From assembly GCF_029255285.1 (NCBI RefSeq), contig NZ_JAPUVI010000098.1, positions 78,394 to 142,393 on the forward strand: 64,000 bases of DNA. The letters run 5' to 3'. Below the pieces are notes generated by a model. The model saw only the letters and a program-made list of their open reading frames with translations. It made no database searches and was not told the DNA's origin. Below are positions 8,788 to 16,297 of this stretch, piece by piece (the stretch's first letter is position 1; every line of letters starts with the position of its first letter). Made by a program: the position numbers and the translations under genes. The DNA is from Accumulibacter sp. GTDB taxonomy: Bacteria > Pseudomonadota > Gammaproteobacteria > Burkholderiales > Rhodocyclaceae.

Positions 8788-9506
8788 AGCGACGTTGCGA
8801 AGGAGCGGCGCAAGTACCGTTTCGTCTTCGTTCGTCATGACCAACGAGGAAATCGAGCTTGACTCCTGCGGGATCGCGGACCTGCGCCGGCGCGAACCAC
8901 GAGCCGCATCGACTTCCAACTCGGCGCGACCGGCCTACTTGTTGACCCCGATCAAAAGGGCCAGCCCGCACAGGGCGTAGAGTGCGCCGCAGTGCGCTGG
9001 AGGAGGTGGCGCACGCGACCGACGAGCGACCGAGGGGGGTAGGGTCGCCGGCCGGAGCCGAGCGGGAGAAGACCCGGTACGGCGCCCGGCACGGTCGGAA
9101 CCTACGCCGCACGAAAGAACGCCATTGCGCCGTCTCGCCGACCGTTCGTCGACCCCGGCGCGGGGCGCGGAACGCGTCGAGGCAGCGGGAAGGAAGGCCG
9201 TGCAGTGAGCGGGGAAGTGCGGGGCAAATCGATCCGGGCCGGGGCAGGCGCGATGAGCGGCCCGACTCGCCGACCGGCGATGCCCGGCACCCGCCGTCGG
9301 CGCCGCGACGAGCGCCAGTCGCCTCAAAACCCCTCCCCACACCCGGTCATGGCGACGCGGACCACGCTCTCGCACCGCGCCCGCGCAAGCAAACCCATTG
9401 CCCGAACCGCGCCCGCCCGCCGCCCCTGGCCACCCCGTGCGCCTCGCCCGGCGACTTCTCCCGCCACCGGCGCCAGCCACCCACCCGCAGGAAGGCGGTC
9501 ACACTC
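8788..9506. other. 719-base GC-rich stretch with no supported gene
   Basis: Very GC-rich sequence between the decayed antitoxin and the short RTX-like gene. Open frames here give only Arg/Pro-rich translations typical of non-coding GC-rich DNA. A minus-strand frame ends at 8935 with a short hydrophobic tail (ALYALCGLALLIGV) that I could not assign. It may be debris of past insertions. Confidence 0.4.
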
Positions 9507-10121
9507 ATGAACAACCCCTGGCAGGAACTCCGGGCATCGGCCCGATCGGCGAGTCGCCAGTCCGGAACCGACGGCCCGCTCAACGAACGTCCCGGCGCAG
9601 CGAGTGCGCTGGAAAGCGAACAGCGCGCGTTCTGGCAGCGATTTGCCTCGCTTGCCGCCGCTTCGCTCGCCGCCGCTCCTCGCGAGCCGCTCGCCGTCGA
9701 CAAGGAAGTCCGCGTGGCGAGCGGCACCGACCCCGCCGACCCGTCCGCCGACCCGGCCGGCCAGGGACTCAAGACCGTCGACGGCTGGCTCGAAAGCGAC
9801 GACGCCTTCCTCGTTCTCGACCGCGACGGCGACGGCCGGGTCGACCGTGTCGGCGCGCTGTCCGGCCAGATTCTGGCTTCCGACGGCTTGGCGTCGCCGG
9901 TTCGGGAAGAAGAGGTCGTCCGGCGCACGAGCGGCGAAGCCCGCGTCGTCGCCGCCATCGGCGGCGACCTCGGTGGCAATTTCCCCCCGGTCGACTGCCG
10001 GATCGACGTGCTGCTGCAGGCGATGGCCGCCTTCGCCCCGCCGCCCGCCGCGCAGAGCGGCCCGATGAGCGCCTGGCAGGACGCCTTTGCACCGGTGCTG
10101 GTGGCGGCGAATGGGCAGTAG
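9507..10121 (+). CDS. Short RTX-like protein: Ca-binding motif plus putative type I export tail, no repeats
   Basis: A 204-aa protein. AGGAAGG precedes the ATG by 11 bases. Residues about 92-122 (DGWLESDDAFLVLDRDGDGRVD) parallel the segment GWVSSDDGFLVLDRNGNGVID of the large RTX protein encoded downstream. The last 40 residues (LLQAMAAFAPP ... AWQDAFAPVL) parallel that protein's C-terminus (LVQAMAAFSPP ... AYQDALAPVL). Everything between these modules in the large protein, including all glycine-rich nonapeptides, is missing. It is therefore a paralogue reduced to one EF-hand-like loop and the tail, which probably carries the type I secretion signal. It could be a functional small secreted protein or an internally deleted relic. 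HlyB/HlyD lie 4 kb downstream on the same strand. Confidence 0.65.
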   Translation: MNNPWQELRASARSASRQSGTDGPLNERPGAASALESEQRAFWQRFASLAAASLAAAPREPLAVDKEVRVASGTDPADPSADPAGQGLKTVDGWLESDDAFLVLDRDGDGRVDRVGALSGQILASDGLASPVREEEVVRRTSGEARVVAAIGGDLGGNFPPVDCRIDVLLQAMAAFAPPPAAQSGPMSAWQDAFAPVLVAANGQ

Positions 10122-10304
10122 GAAGGGGCCAATGCGTCGAGCCTTGGGGTGGTCGGGCTGGTGGCAGGCGGATCGGCGCCCGGTGCCGGGTTCGCCGGGT
10201 TCGCCGGTTGCGGTGGGTGGGATGGGAGACGCGCCGCTACGGATAGTTGCCCATCACAGCTCATCGGGGTGGCTGACGGGTAACGATGGGAAGGACGAAT
10301 TGCC

Positions 10305-10499
10305 ATGACGGAAACCGACCCCAGGCGTGCGGCCACAGATCGTGAGACCGTTAATTCAGGCAGCGTGAAGAAACCACGCTTTGACGCCAAGAGACGACGC
10401 CGGATACTCATCTGCGACCTGGGCCTCACCGCGGTGTACGTTTTTCTTCTACTGATTCCAGAACAAAGATGGGGCGCGAATCGGTATTCGTCGGTTTGA
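10305..10499 (+). CDS. Small membrane protein (64 aa), first part of a probable frameshifted gene
   Basis: GGGAAGGA at 10288-10295 sits nine bases before this ATG. The product has a basic N-terminal half (KKPRFDAKRRRR) and one membrane segment (about 33-52). The frame ends shortly after PEQRWG. The next frame then continues with a second hydrophobic helix, and a one-base slip at the GGGG run near 10471 would join them into an 87-aa two-helix protein. No family recognised. First gene of the AT-rich cluster leading to the RTX gene. Confidence 0.5.
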   Translation: MTETDPRRAATDRETVNSGSVKKPRFDAKRRRRILICDLGLTAVYVFLLLIPEQRWGANRYSSV

Positions 10500-10567
10500 T
10501 CATTGGGTTGGTCGGCTTTTTGGGGACCGCGATTCTGGAACGAAAAATAACGGAGGTAAGACAATGA
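10469..10567 (+). CDS. Second-helix segment of the frameshifted small membrane protein
   Basis: A 32-codon frame beginning ATG-GGG-CGC and encoding one strong membrane helix (VFVGLIIGLVGFLGTAIL) and a charged tail. It overlaps the previous frame by 31 bases and has no ribosome site of its own, so it is more likely the C-terminal half of that gene after a single-base change, or a -1 frameshift product. Its TGA overlaps the next ATG (ATGA at 10564). Confidence 0.4.
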   Translation: MGRESVFVGLIIGLVGFLGTAILERKITEVRQ

Positions 10568-10704
10568 GCATTAATTCCACGGCAAACCTTGCCGGGCAAA
10601 TAATGGCGTACTACAGCACGCCATCTGATACGTCGACGGTTTTTCTTAAATTTGTCGCAACGAGATGCGCTGCACCTTTTGTGCCTTGGCTAATGCGGGT
10701 ATGA
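10564..10704 (+). CDS. Hypothetical 46-aa protein with strong ribosome binding site
   Basis: Begins MSINSTANLAGQIMAYY and ends WLMRV. ACGGAGG lies about eight bases before the ATG, one of the better Shine-Dalgarno sequences nearby, which is the main support for translation. ATGA overlaps link it both to the preceding frame and to the next gene. No family or clear membrane helix recognised. Confidence 0.45.
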   Translation: MSINSTANLAGQIMAYYSTPSDTSTVFLKFVATRCAAPFVPWLMRV

Positions 10705-10877
10705 AGGAGTATTTCCTGGGTGAGCTTATCTTGTTTTTCGCCTTCTGCGGCATGGTTTTCTTGTATGAGTGGGGAATAAGGAAGCCGTTTCCAGTGAACA
10801 AGGTCGGACGTTTGGCATTGACTATTGGTTTATTTATTGCGCTTTATTTCATAGGGGCAATGGTTTTGTTTGGATAG
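10701..10877 (+). CDS. Small two-helix membrane protein (58 aa)
   Basis: Starts at the ATG that overlaps the previous stop (ATGA). It encodes two membrane segments, about residues 6-22 (LGELILFFAFCGMVFLY) and 38-56, joined by a basic loop (GIRKPFPVNKVGR). The RTX gene follows after 11 bases with its own AGGAG. Sampled composition is near 40% GC, far below the flanking genes. Function unknown; position suggests co-expression with the RTX protein. Confidence 0.55.
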   Translation: MKEYFLGELILFFAFCGMVFLYEWGIRKPFPVNKVGRLALTIGLFIALYFIGAMVLFG

Positions 10878-10888
10878 GAGACAAAACA

Positions 10889-13800
10889 ATGGAAGCCGTA
10901 GGGAAGTTGGTCAAATTATTTTTTTCACCAAATACTTTTTATGTAAGACTATTTATTTGGTCGCCGGGACTGGGGGATTGTACTGTTGACTTTTCATGTC
11001 CACCAAACAATATCGGTGGGTATTGGTATAACGAGCAAGATGGAAAGTGGTATACAACGCCTCCAGCACCCGCTTATGGTTCTTGGGCATGGGGTGGTGC
11101 AGCAAGCGACGATCTACAGCGACAGTATTCAGAGTATCGAAATCAGATCATAGAACGAGGGAAAGCACGTGTTGATCCCGCCACTAACTCCACCTTCACC
11201 GCCTCCTCCCGCTTCACCCCGCGCCGCGACCCCTTGACCCTCGACCTCGACGGTGACGGTCTCGAAACCGTCGGTGCCTCCGCCACCAACCCGATCCTCT
11301 TCGACCACGACGGCGACGGCGTCAAGACCGGCACCGGCTGGGTCAGTTCCGACGACGGCTTCCTCGTCCTCGACCGCAACGGCAACGGCGTCATCGACTC
11401 CGGCCGCGAACTCTTCGGCGACTCGACGATCAAGAGCGACGGCAAAAGCGCCGCCGACGGTTTCGCCGCCCTTGCCGACCTCGACAGCAACGCCGACGGC
11501 AAGGTCAGCCGCCTCGACGCCCAGTTCGCCGGCCTGCGCGTCTGGCGCGACCTCAACCAGGACGGCATCAGCCAGAGCGGCGAGTTGTTCACGCTCAACG
11601 CGCTCGGCATCGCCTCGATCGACGTCGTCAAGACCGCCAACAGCCAGACGCTCGCCAACGGCAACCAGATCGCCGACCTCGGCACCTACACGCGCAGCGA
11701 CGGCAGCGTCGGCACCACCGGCGCCGTCGCCGGCAACCTCGCCGACGTCAACCTGGCCGACGACACCTTCCATCGGGAATTCACCGACACCCTCGACACC
11801 AGCGCCGTCGCCACCCTGCCCGACATGCAAGGCAGCGGCGCCGTGCGCGACCTGCGCGAAGCCGCCAGCCTGTCGCCCGAACTCGCCGCCACCCTGCAGA
11901 GTCTGGTCAGCGCCGGCCGTCTGACGCGCGCCCAACTGCTCGGCAACCTCGACGCCCTGATCGACCAATGGGCCGAGAGCAGCGACTTCACCTCGTCTCT
12001 CGCCGCCGCGCAGGAGAAGGGCTATACCCTGCACTACCGGCTGCCCGGCATGGAAGACCACTTCGGGTCGGGCGAACTCCTGTCCCCCACCGAAGCGGCA
12101 GCGCTGCAGGCAAAAATCGCCCGGGTTGCCCGACTCGAACACCTGATCGAGGTTCTCGAAACCTTCAACGGCACCCACTTCGTCGACGTCCAGGACTTGG
12201 GTGTCATGCGCGGCAACGGACAATTCGTCAACACCCGGACCGAAACCGATCCCACCACGGGTCTGGTCGGAACGCACCTCTATCTTCAGCTCGCCGACCA
12301 GCAAGCCTCCTTGCTCGAACAAAGCTACGACGCTCTCAAGCAATCCATCTACGACGGACTCGTCGTGCAGACACGACTCGAATCCTACCTCGACGCCGTC
12401 ACCCTGAGCATCGACGAAACCGGTATCCACGCCGACTTCACGGCGCTCGAAAGCCAGCTCGACGCCGAATACCTGGCCGACAAGCCGAACGCCTTCATCG
12501 ACCGGCTCGAACTGATCAAGTACGCCGGCCAGGGTCTGCGCGCCATGGGCTGGAGCGGCGAACAGATTCTCGCCAACTGGATGGCGCAGGCCGAAGCGGA
12601 TGGCGACTGGGAGGCGATCCGGACGGCGATGGGCTCGCACTTCACCGCGACGCCGGGGGCGGGCGACGACATCTATGTCGGGGTCAGCGGCCTCGACTAC
12701 ATCAACGGTCAAGCCGGCGACGACATTCTGCTCGTGGGTGGCGGCAACGACACGGCGTTCGGGTCGGACGGCAACGACACCCTCGACGGCGGCGCTGGCG
12801 ACGACAGCCTGCTCGGCAACGACGGCAACGACATCCTGAGCGGCGGCGCCGGCAACGACAGCCTCGACGGCGGCGCCGGCAACGACACCTTGCGCTATCA
12901 GCGCGGCAACGGCATCGACCGCTTCGCCGACAGCGGCTGGAACAGCGGCGCCGACAACCGGGTACAGGTCGCCGACTACACGGCCGGCGAAGCGACGCTG
13001 TTCCGTTCCGCGAACCACCTCGAAGTGCAGTTCGGCGGCGGCGACACGATCAGCCTGGTTGACTACTTCTACCGCGTCCGCAACCAAAGCGACCAGATGG
13101 TCAGCCAGTTCAGCTTCGCCGACGGCCAGACGTACGGAGCGCAGCAACTGGTCGCGACGCTGGGCGTCCACCTGGGCGACGGCGCCACCAGCTTCACCGA
13201 CTTCGGCCAATGGGACGACAAGGTCTACGCCGACGGCGGCAACGACACGGTTTACGGCAACGGCGGCAACGACACCCTCGACGGCGGCGCCGGCGACGAC
13301 AGCTTGTACGGCAACGCCGGCAACGACATCCTGAGTGGCGGCGACGGCAACGACGTGCTCAACGGCGACGCCGGCAACGACGAGGCTTCCTACGCCTCCG
13401 CCACGGCCGGCGTCAGCGTCAGTCTGGCGGTCTCTACGGCGCAAGTCACCGGCGGTGCCGGCAGCGACACCCTGAGCGGCATCGAGAACCTCTCCGGCAG
13501 CGCCTTCGACGACACGCTGAGCGGCAACGGGCTGGCCAACGTCCTCGACGGCGGCGCCGGCAACGACGTCCTGAGCGGCGGTCTGGGCAACGACAGCTAC
13601 CGCTTCGCGCGTGGCGGCGGCGCCGACATCGTCGTCGACAGCGACGCGACGGCCGGCAACACCGACCTCGCACTGTTCGCCGCCGGCATCGCGACCGACC
13701 AGCTCTGGTTCCGCCACGTCGGCAACGACCTGCAGGTCAGCGTCATCGGCACGACCGACTCGCTGACCATCCAGAACTGGTACACGGGCGCGTCGTCGCA

Positions 13801-13966
13801 CGTCGAACAGTTCCGGACGGCCGACAACAAGCTCCTGCTCGACAGCCGGGTCGAAGCGCTGGTGCAGGCGATGGCCGCCTTCTCCCCGCCGGCGGCCGGA
13901 CAGACGAGCCTGCCGCCGGCCTACCAGGACGCCCTGGCGCCGGTGCTGGCGGCCAACTGGCAGTAG
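10889..13966 (+). CDS. RTX-type calcium-binding protein, predicted type I secretion substrate
   Basis: A 1025-aa protein. The start is ATG 10889, with AGGAG about eight bases upstream. Residues 1-about 92 are a distinctive, AT-rich-encoded segment with two Cys (GLGDCTVDFSCPP) and an aromatic stretch. EF-hand-like loops follow from about 119: DLDGDGLET, DHDGDGVKT, DRNGNGVID, DSNADGKVS and DLNQDGIS. A helical region spans about 300-590. GGxGNDxL-type nonapeptides cluster at about 592-668, 780-835 and 885-905. The tail (about 985-1025) matches that of the short protein at 9507. HlyB and HlyD genes directly follow, so export as an extracellular Ca-stabilised protein is likely. No lipase, protease or pore-forming domain was recognised, so its activity is unknown. 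Confidence 0.85.
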   Translation: MEAVGKLVKLFFSPNTFYVRLFIWSPGLGDCTVDFSCPPNNIGGYWYNEQDGKWYTTPPAPAYGSWAWGGAASDDLQRQYSEYRNQIIERGKARVDPATNSTFTASSRFTPRRDPLTLDLDGDGLETVGASATNPILFDHDGDGVKTGTGWVSSDDGFLVLDRNGNGVIDSGRELFGDSTIKSDGKSAADGFAALADLDSNADGKVSRLDAQFAGLRVWRDLNQDGISQSGELFTLNALGIASIDVVKTANSQTLANGNQIADLGTYTRSDGSVGTTGAVAGNLADVNLADDTFHREFTDTLDTSAVATLPDMQGSGAVRDLREAASLSPELAATLQSLVSAGRLTRAQLLGNLDALIDQWAESSDFTSSLAAAQEKGYTLHYRLPGMEDHFGSGELLSPTEAAALQAKIARVARLEHLIEVLETFNGTHFVDVQDLGVMRGNGQFVNTRTETDPTTGLVGTHLYLQLADQQASLLEQSYDALKQSIYDGLVVQTRLESYLDAVTLSIDETGIHADFTALESQLDAEYLADKPNAFIDRLELIKYAGQGLRAMGWSGEQILANWMAQAEADGDWEAIRTAMGSHFTATPGAGDDIYVGVSGLDYINGQAGDDILLVGGGNDTAFGSDGNDTLDGGAGDDSLLGNDGNDILSGGAGNDSLDGGAGNDTLRYQRGNGIDRFADSGWNSGADNRVQVADYTAGEATLFRSANHLEVQFGGGDTISLVDYFYRVRNQSDQMVSQFSFADGQTYGAQQLVATLGVHLGDGATSFTDFGQWDDKVYADGGNDTVYGNGGNDTLDGGAGDDSLYGNAGNDILSGGDGNDVLNGDAGNDEASYASATAGVSVSLAVSTAQVTGGAGSDTLSGIENLSGSAFDDTLSGNGLANVLDGGAGNDVLSGGLGNDSYRFARGGGADIVVDSDATAGNTDLALFAAGIATDQLWFRHVGNDLQVSVIGTTDSLTIQNWYTGASSHVEQFRTADNKLLLDSRVEALVQAMAAFSPPAAGQTSLPPAYQDALAPVLAANWQ
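12664..13596 (+). repeat. RTX nonapeptide-coding repeats within the large secreted protein
   Basis: Tandem 27-base units encode variants of GGAGNDxLxG. The main blocks are about 12700-12890, 13225-13390 and 13540-13596. Each unit would add one turn of a Ca-binding parallel beta-roll. The spacers between blocks encode non-repeat sequence. This is in-gene protein repeat structure, not an intergenic repeat array. Confidence 0.85.
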
Positions 13967-13989
13967 GCGTGCCGCTTCGCCTCGCACTT

Positions 13990-14007
13990 CCCCGCCGGCC
14001 GGCGGGG
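13990..14007. other. Perfect 18-base GC palindrome between RTX and exporter genes
   Basis: CCCCGCCGGCCGGCGGGG lies 24 bases after the RTX stop and ends 13 bases before the HlyB ATG, overlapping the start of its ribosome site (GGAGAGG). No T-run follows, so a full terminator is doubtful. It could damp transcription or protect the upstream mRNA so that substrate is made in excess over exporter. Confidence 0.5.
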
Positions 14008-14020
14008 GAGAGGATCGCTC

Positions 14021-16297
14021 ATGCCTGAAGCGAGCCCGCCGCGCGATGCCGCCCGCCGTCCGGCGACGCCAGGCGCGCCGGACGGCGCACCGCCACCCGG
14101 CGCCGCGCCGGGGGCGCCCCGCCCGGCGGCGGCGCCCGAGGCCGGCGCCGGGCCCTCCGCCGCTGGCGCCCACGCCGCGCCGCCGCTCGACAGCGGCCTC
14201 GCCGGCCTTGTCATGCTGGCCCGCTTCCATCACGTCGCCGCCGACCCCGACCAGCTCGCGCACGACTTTCAGGAAGCCGGCCAGCCCTTCGCCGCTCCCC
14301 AGATCCTCCTCGCCGCCAAAGCCCTCGGCCTGCGCGCGCGGCTCGTGCGCAGCGACCTCTCGCGCCTCGACCGCACGCCGCTGCCGGCGCTGGCGCGCGC
14401 CGTCGACGGCCGCTTCTTCATCGTCGCGCGCGCCGACGCCGGGCAGGTTCTGATCCAGGATCCCGGGCTCGCGCGCCCGCAGATCCTCGGCCACGCCGAC
14501 TTCGCCGCGCGCTGGAGCGGCGAACTGATCCTCTTCGCCTCGCGCGCCTCGCTGGCCGGCGAACTGGCGCGCTTCGACTTCACCTGGTTCATCCCGGCGG
14601 TCGTCAAATACCGCAAGCTGCTCGGCGAAGTGCTGCTCGTCTCCTTCGTCCTGCAGCTCTTCGCGCTCGTCACGCCGCTCTTCTTCCAGGTGGTGATGGA
14701 CAAGGTGCTGGTGCACCGCGGGCTGACGACGCTCGACGTCATCGCCGGCGGCCTGCTGGTCGTCGTCGTCTTCGAGGTCGCCCTCTCCGCACTGCGGACC
14801 TATGTCTTCGCGCACACCACGAGCCGCATCGACGTCGAACTCGGCGCGCGCCTGTTCCGTCACCTGCTCAACCTGCCGCTCGCCTACTTCCAGGCGCGCC
14901 GGGTCGGCGACACCGTGGCGCGCGTGCGCGAACTCGAGAACATCCGCCAGTTTCTCACCGGCAACGCCATCACGCTGCTCCTCGACCTCGTCTTCTCGGT
15001 CGTCTTCATCGCCGTCATGCTGGCCTACAGCGGCTGGCTGACGCTCGTCGTCGTCGCCTCGCTGCCGTGCTACCTCGTCCTGTCGCTGGCCATCACGCCG
15101 CTCCTGCGCGCCCGGCTGAACGAGAAGTTCAACCGCGGCGCCGAAAACCAGGCTTTTCTGGTGGAGACGATCAACGGCCTCGACACGCTCAAGGCGATGG
15201 CCGTCGAACCGCAGATGACGCGCCGCTGGGAGAATCAGCAGGCGGCCTACGTCAGCGCCGGCTTCCGCTGCGCGACGCTCGGCACGCTGGCGCACGAAGG
15301 CGTTTCGCTGATCGGCAAGCTCGTCACCGTGGCGACGATGTGGCTCGGCGCGCGCCTGGTGATCGACGGCGAACTCACCGTCGGCCAGTTGATCGCCTTC
15401 AACATGCTGGCCGGCCGCGTCGCGACGCCGGTGATGCGCCTGGCGCAACTGTGGACGGACTTCCAGCAGACCGGCATTTCGGTGCAGCGCCTGGGCGACA
15501 TCCTCAACGCCCGGCCGGAGATCGCGCGCGCCAACCGCAGCACGCTGCCGCCGCTCGCCGGGCGCATCGAGTTCGACCAGGTCGTCTTCCGCTACCGCCC
15601 GGATTCGCCGGAGATTCTGCGCGGCATCGATCTGACCATCGAAGCCGGCCAGGTGATCGGCCTCGTCGGCCGTTCGGGTTCGGGCAAGAGCACGCTCGCC
15701 AAGCTGGTGCAGCGGCTGTACGTCCCCGAGCGCGGCCGCGTGCTGATCGACGGCGTCGACCTGGCGCTCGCCGACACCGGCAGCCTGCGCCGGCAGATCG
15801 GCGTCGTGCTGCAGGAGAACATGCTGTTCAACCGCACGATCCGCGACAACATCGCACTCGCCGACCCCGGGCTGCCGATGCCGGCGGTGATCGCCGCCGC
15901 CAGGCTGGCCGGCGCGTACGATTTCATTCTCGAACTGCCGGAAGGCTACGATACGGTCGTCGGCGAACATGGCGCGACGCTCTCCGGCGGCCAGCGGCAG
16001 CGCATCGCGATCGCCCGGGCGCTGATCGGCAACCCGCGCATCCTGATTTTCGACGAAGCGACGAGCGCGCTCGACTACGAGTCGGAGCGCGTCATCCAGA
16101 ACAACATGCAGGGCATCTGCCAGGGTCGGACGGTGCTCATCATCGCGCACCGGTTGAGCGCCGTGCGCGATGCGCACCGCATCGTGGTCATCGACCGCGG
16201 GCAGATCGCCGAACAGGGGACGCACGCCGAACTGCTGGCGCACGAGGCGGGGCACTACGCCCGGCTGCATCGGCTGCAGCAGGGGGCGGCGCGATGA
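14021..16297 (+). CDS. Type I secretion ABC transporter (HlyB-like, C39-like domain)
   Basis: A 758-aa inner-membrane export ATPase. After an unusual Ala/Pro/Gly-rich leader (about 1-55) comes a C39-peptidase-like domain (about 56-175). It reads SGLAGLVMLARFHHV where active C39 peptidases have the catalytic Cys, so it is a non-cleaving substrate-recognition domain as in HlyB. Six membrane segments follow (about 195-470). The nucleotide-binding domain has Walker A GRSGSGKST (about 550), signature LSGGQRQRIAIARA and Walker B ILIFDEATSALD (about 676). The stop overlaps the HlyD start. The adjacent RTX protein and the short RTX-like protein are its probable cargo. Confidence 0.93.
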   Translation: MPEASPPRDAARRPATPGAPDGAPPPGAAPGAPRPAAAPEAGAGPSAAGAHAAPPLDSGLAGLVMLARFHHVAADPDQLAHDFQEAGQPFAAPQILLAAKALGLRARLVRSDLSRLDRTPLPALARAVDGRFFIVARADAGQVLIQDPGLARPQILGHADFAARWSGELILFASRASLAGELARFDFTWFIPAVVKYRKLLGEVLLVSFVLQLFALVTPLFFQVVMDKVLVHRGLTTLDVIAGGLLVVVVFEVALSALRTYVFAHTTSRIDVELGARLFRHLLNLPLAYFQARRVGDTVARVRELENIRQFLTGNAITLLLDLVFSVVFIAVMLAYSGWLTLVVVASLPCYLVLSLAITPLLRARLNEKFNRGAENQAFLVETINGLDTLKAMAVEPQMTRRWENQQAAYVSAGFRCATLGTLAHEGVSLIGKLVTVATMWLGARLVIDGELTVGQLIAFNMLAGRVATPVMRLAQLWTDFQQTGISVQRLGDILNARPEIARANRSTLPPLAGRIEFDQVVFRYRPDSPEILRGIDLTIEAGQVIGLVGRSGSGKSTLAKLVQRLYVPERGRVLIDGVDLALADTGSLRRQIGVVLQENMLFNRTIRDNIALADPGLPMPAVIAAARLAGAYDFILELPEGYDTVVGEHGATLSGGQRQRIAIARALIGNPRILIFDEATSALDYESERVIQNNMQGICQGRTVLIIAHRLSAVRDAHRIVVIDRGQIAEQGTHAELLAHEAGHYARLHRLQQGAAR

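Noticed and set aside
8935-9000. Minus-strand hydrophobic C-terminus (ALYALCGLALLIGV then stop) as a small membrane gene
   Set aside because: No plausible start or ribosome site within a believable protein; the upstream part of the frame is Arg-rich GC noise.
8982-9506. N-terminal extension of the short RTX-like protein from an upstream ATG
   Set aside because: The extra 175 residues are Arg/Pro-rich with no domain, while ATG 9507 has AGGAAGG upstream and starts a compact protein.
12700-13600. Regular short repeats that could be taken for a CRISPR or tandem DNA array
   Set aside because: The period is 27 bases with no unique spacers, and it encodes RTX nonapeptides in an open frame.
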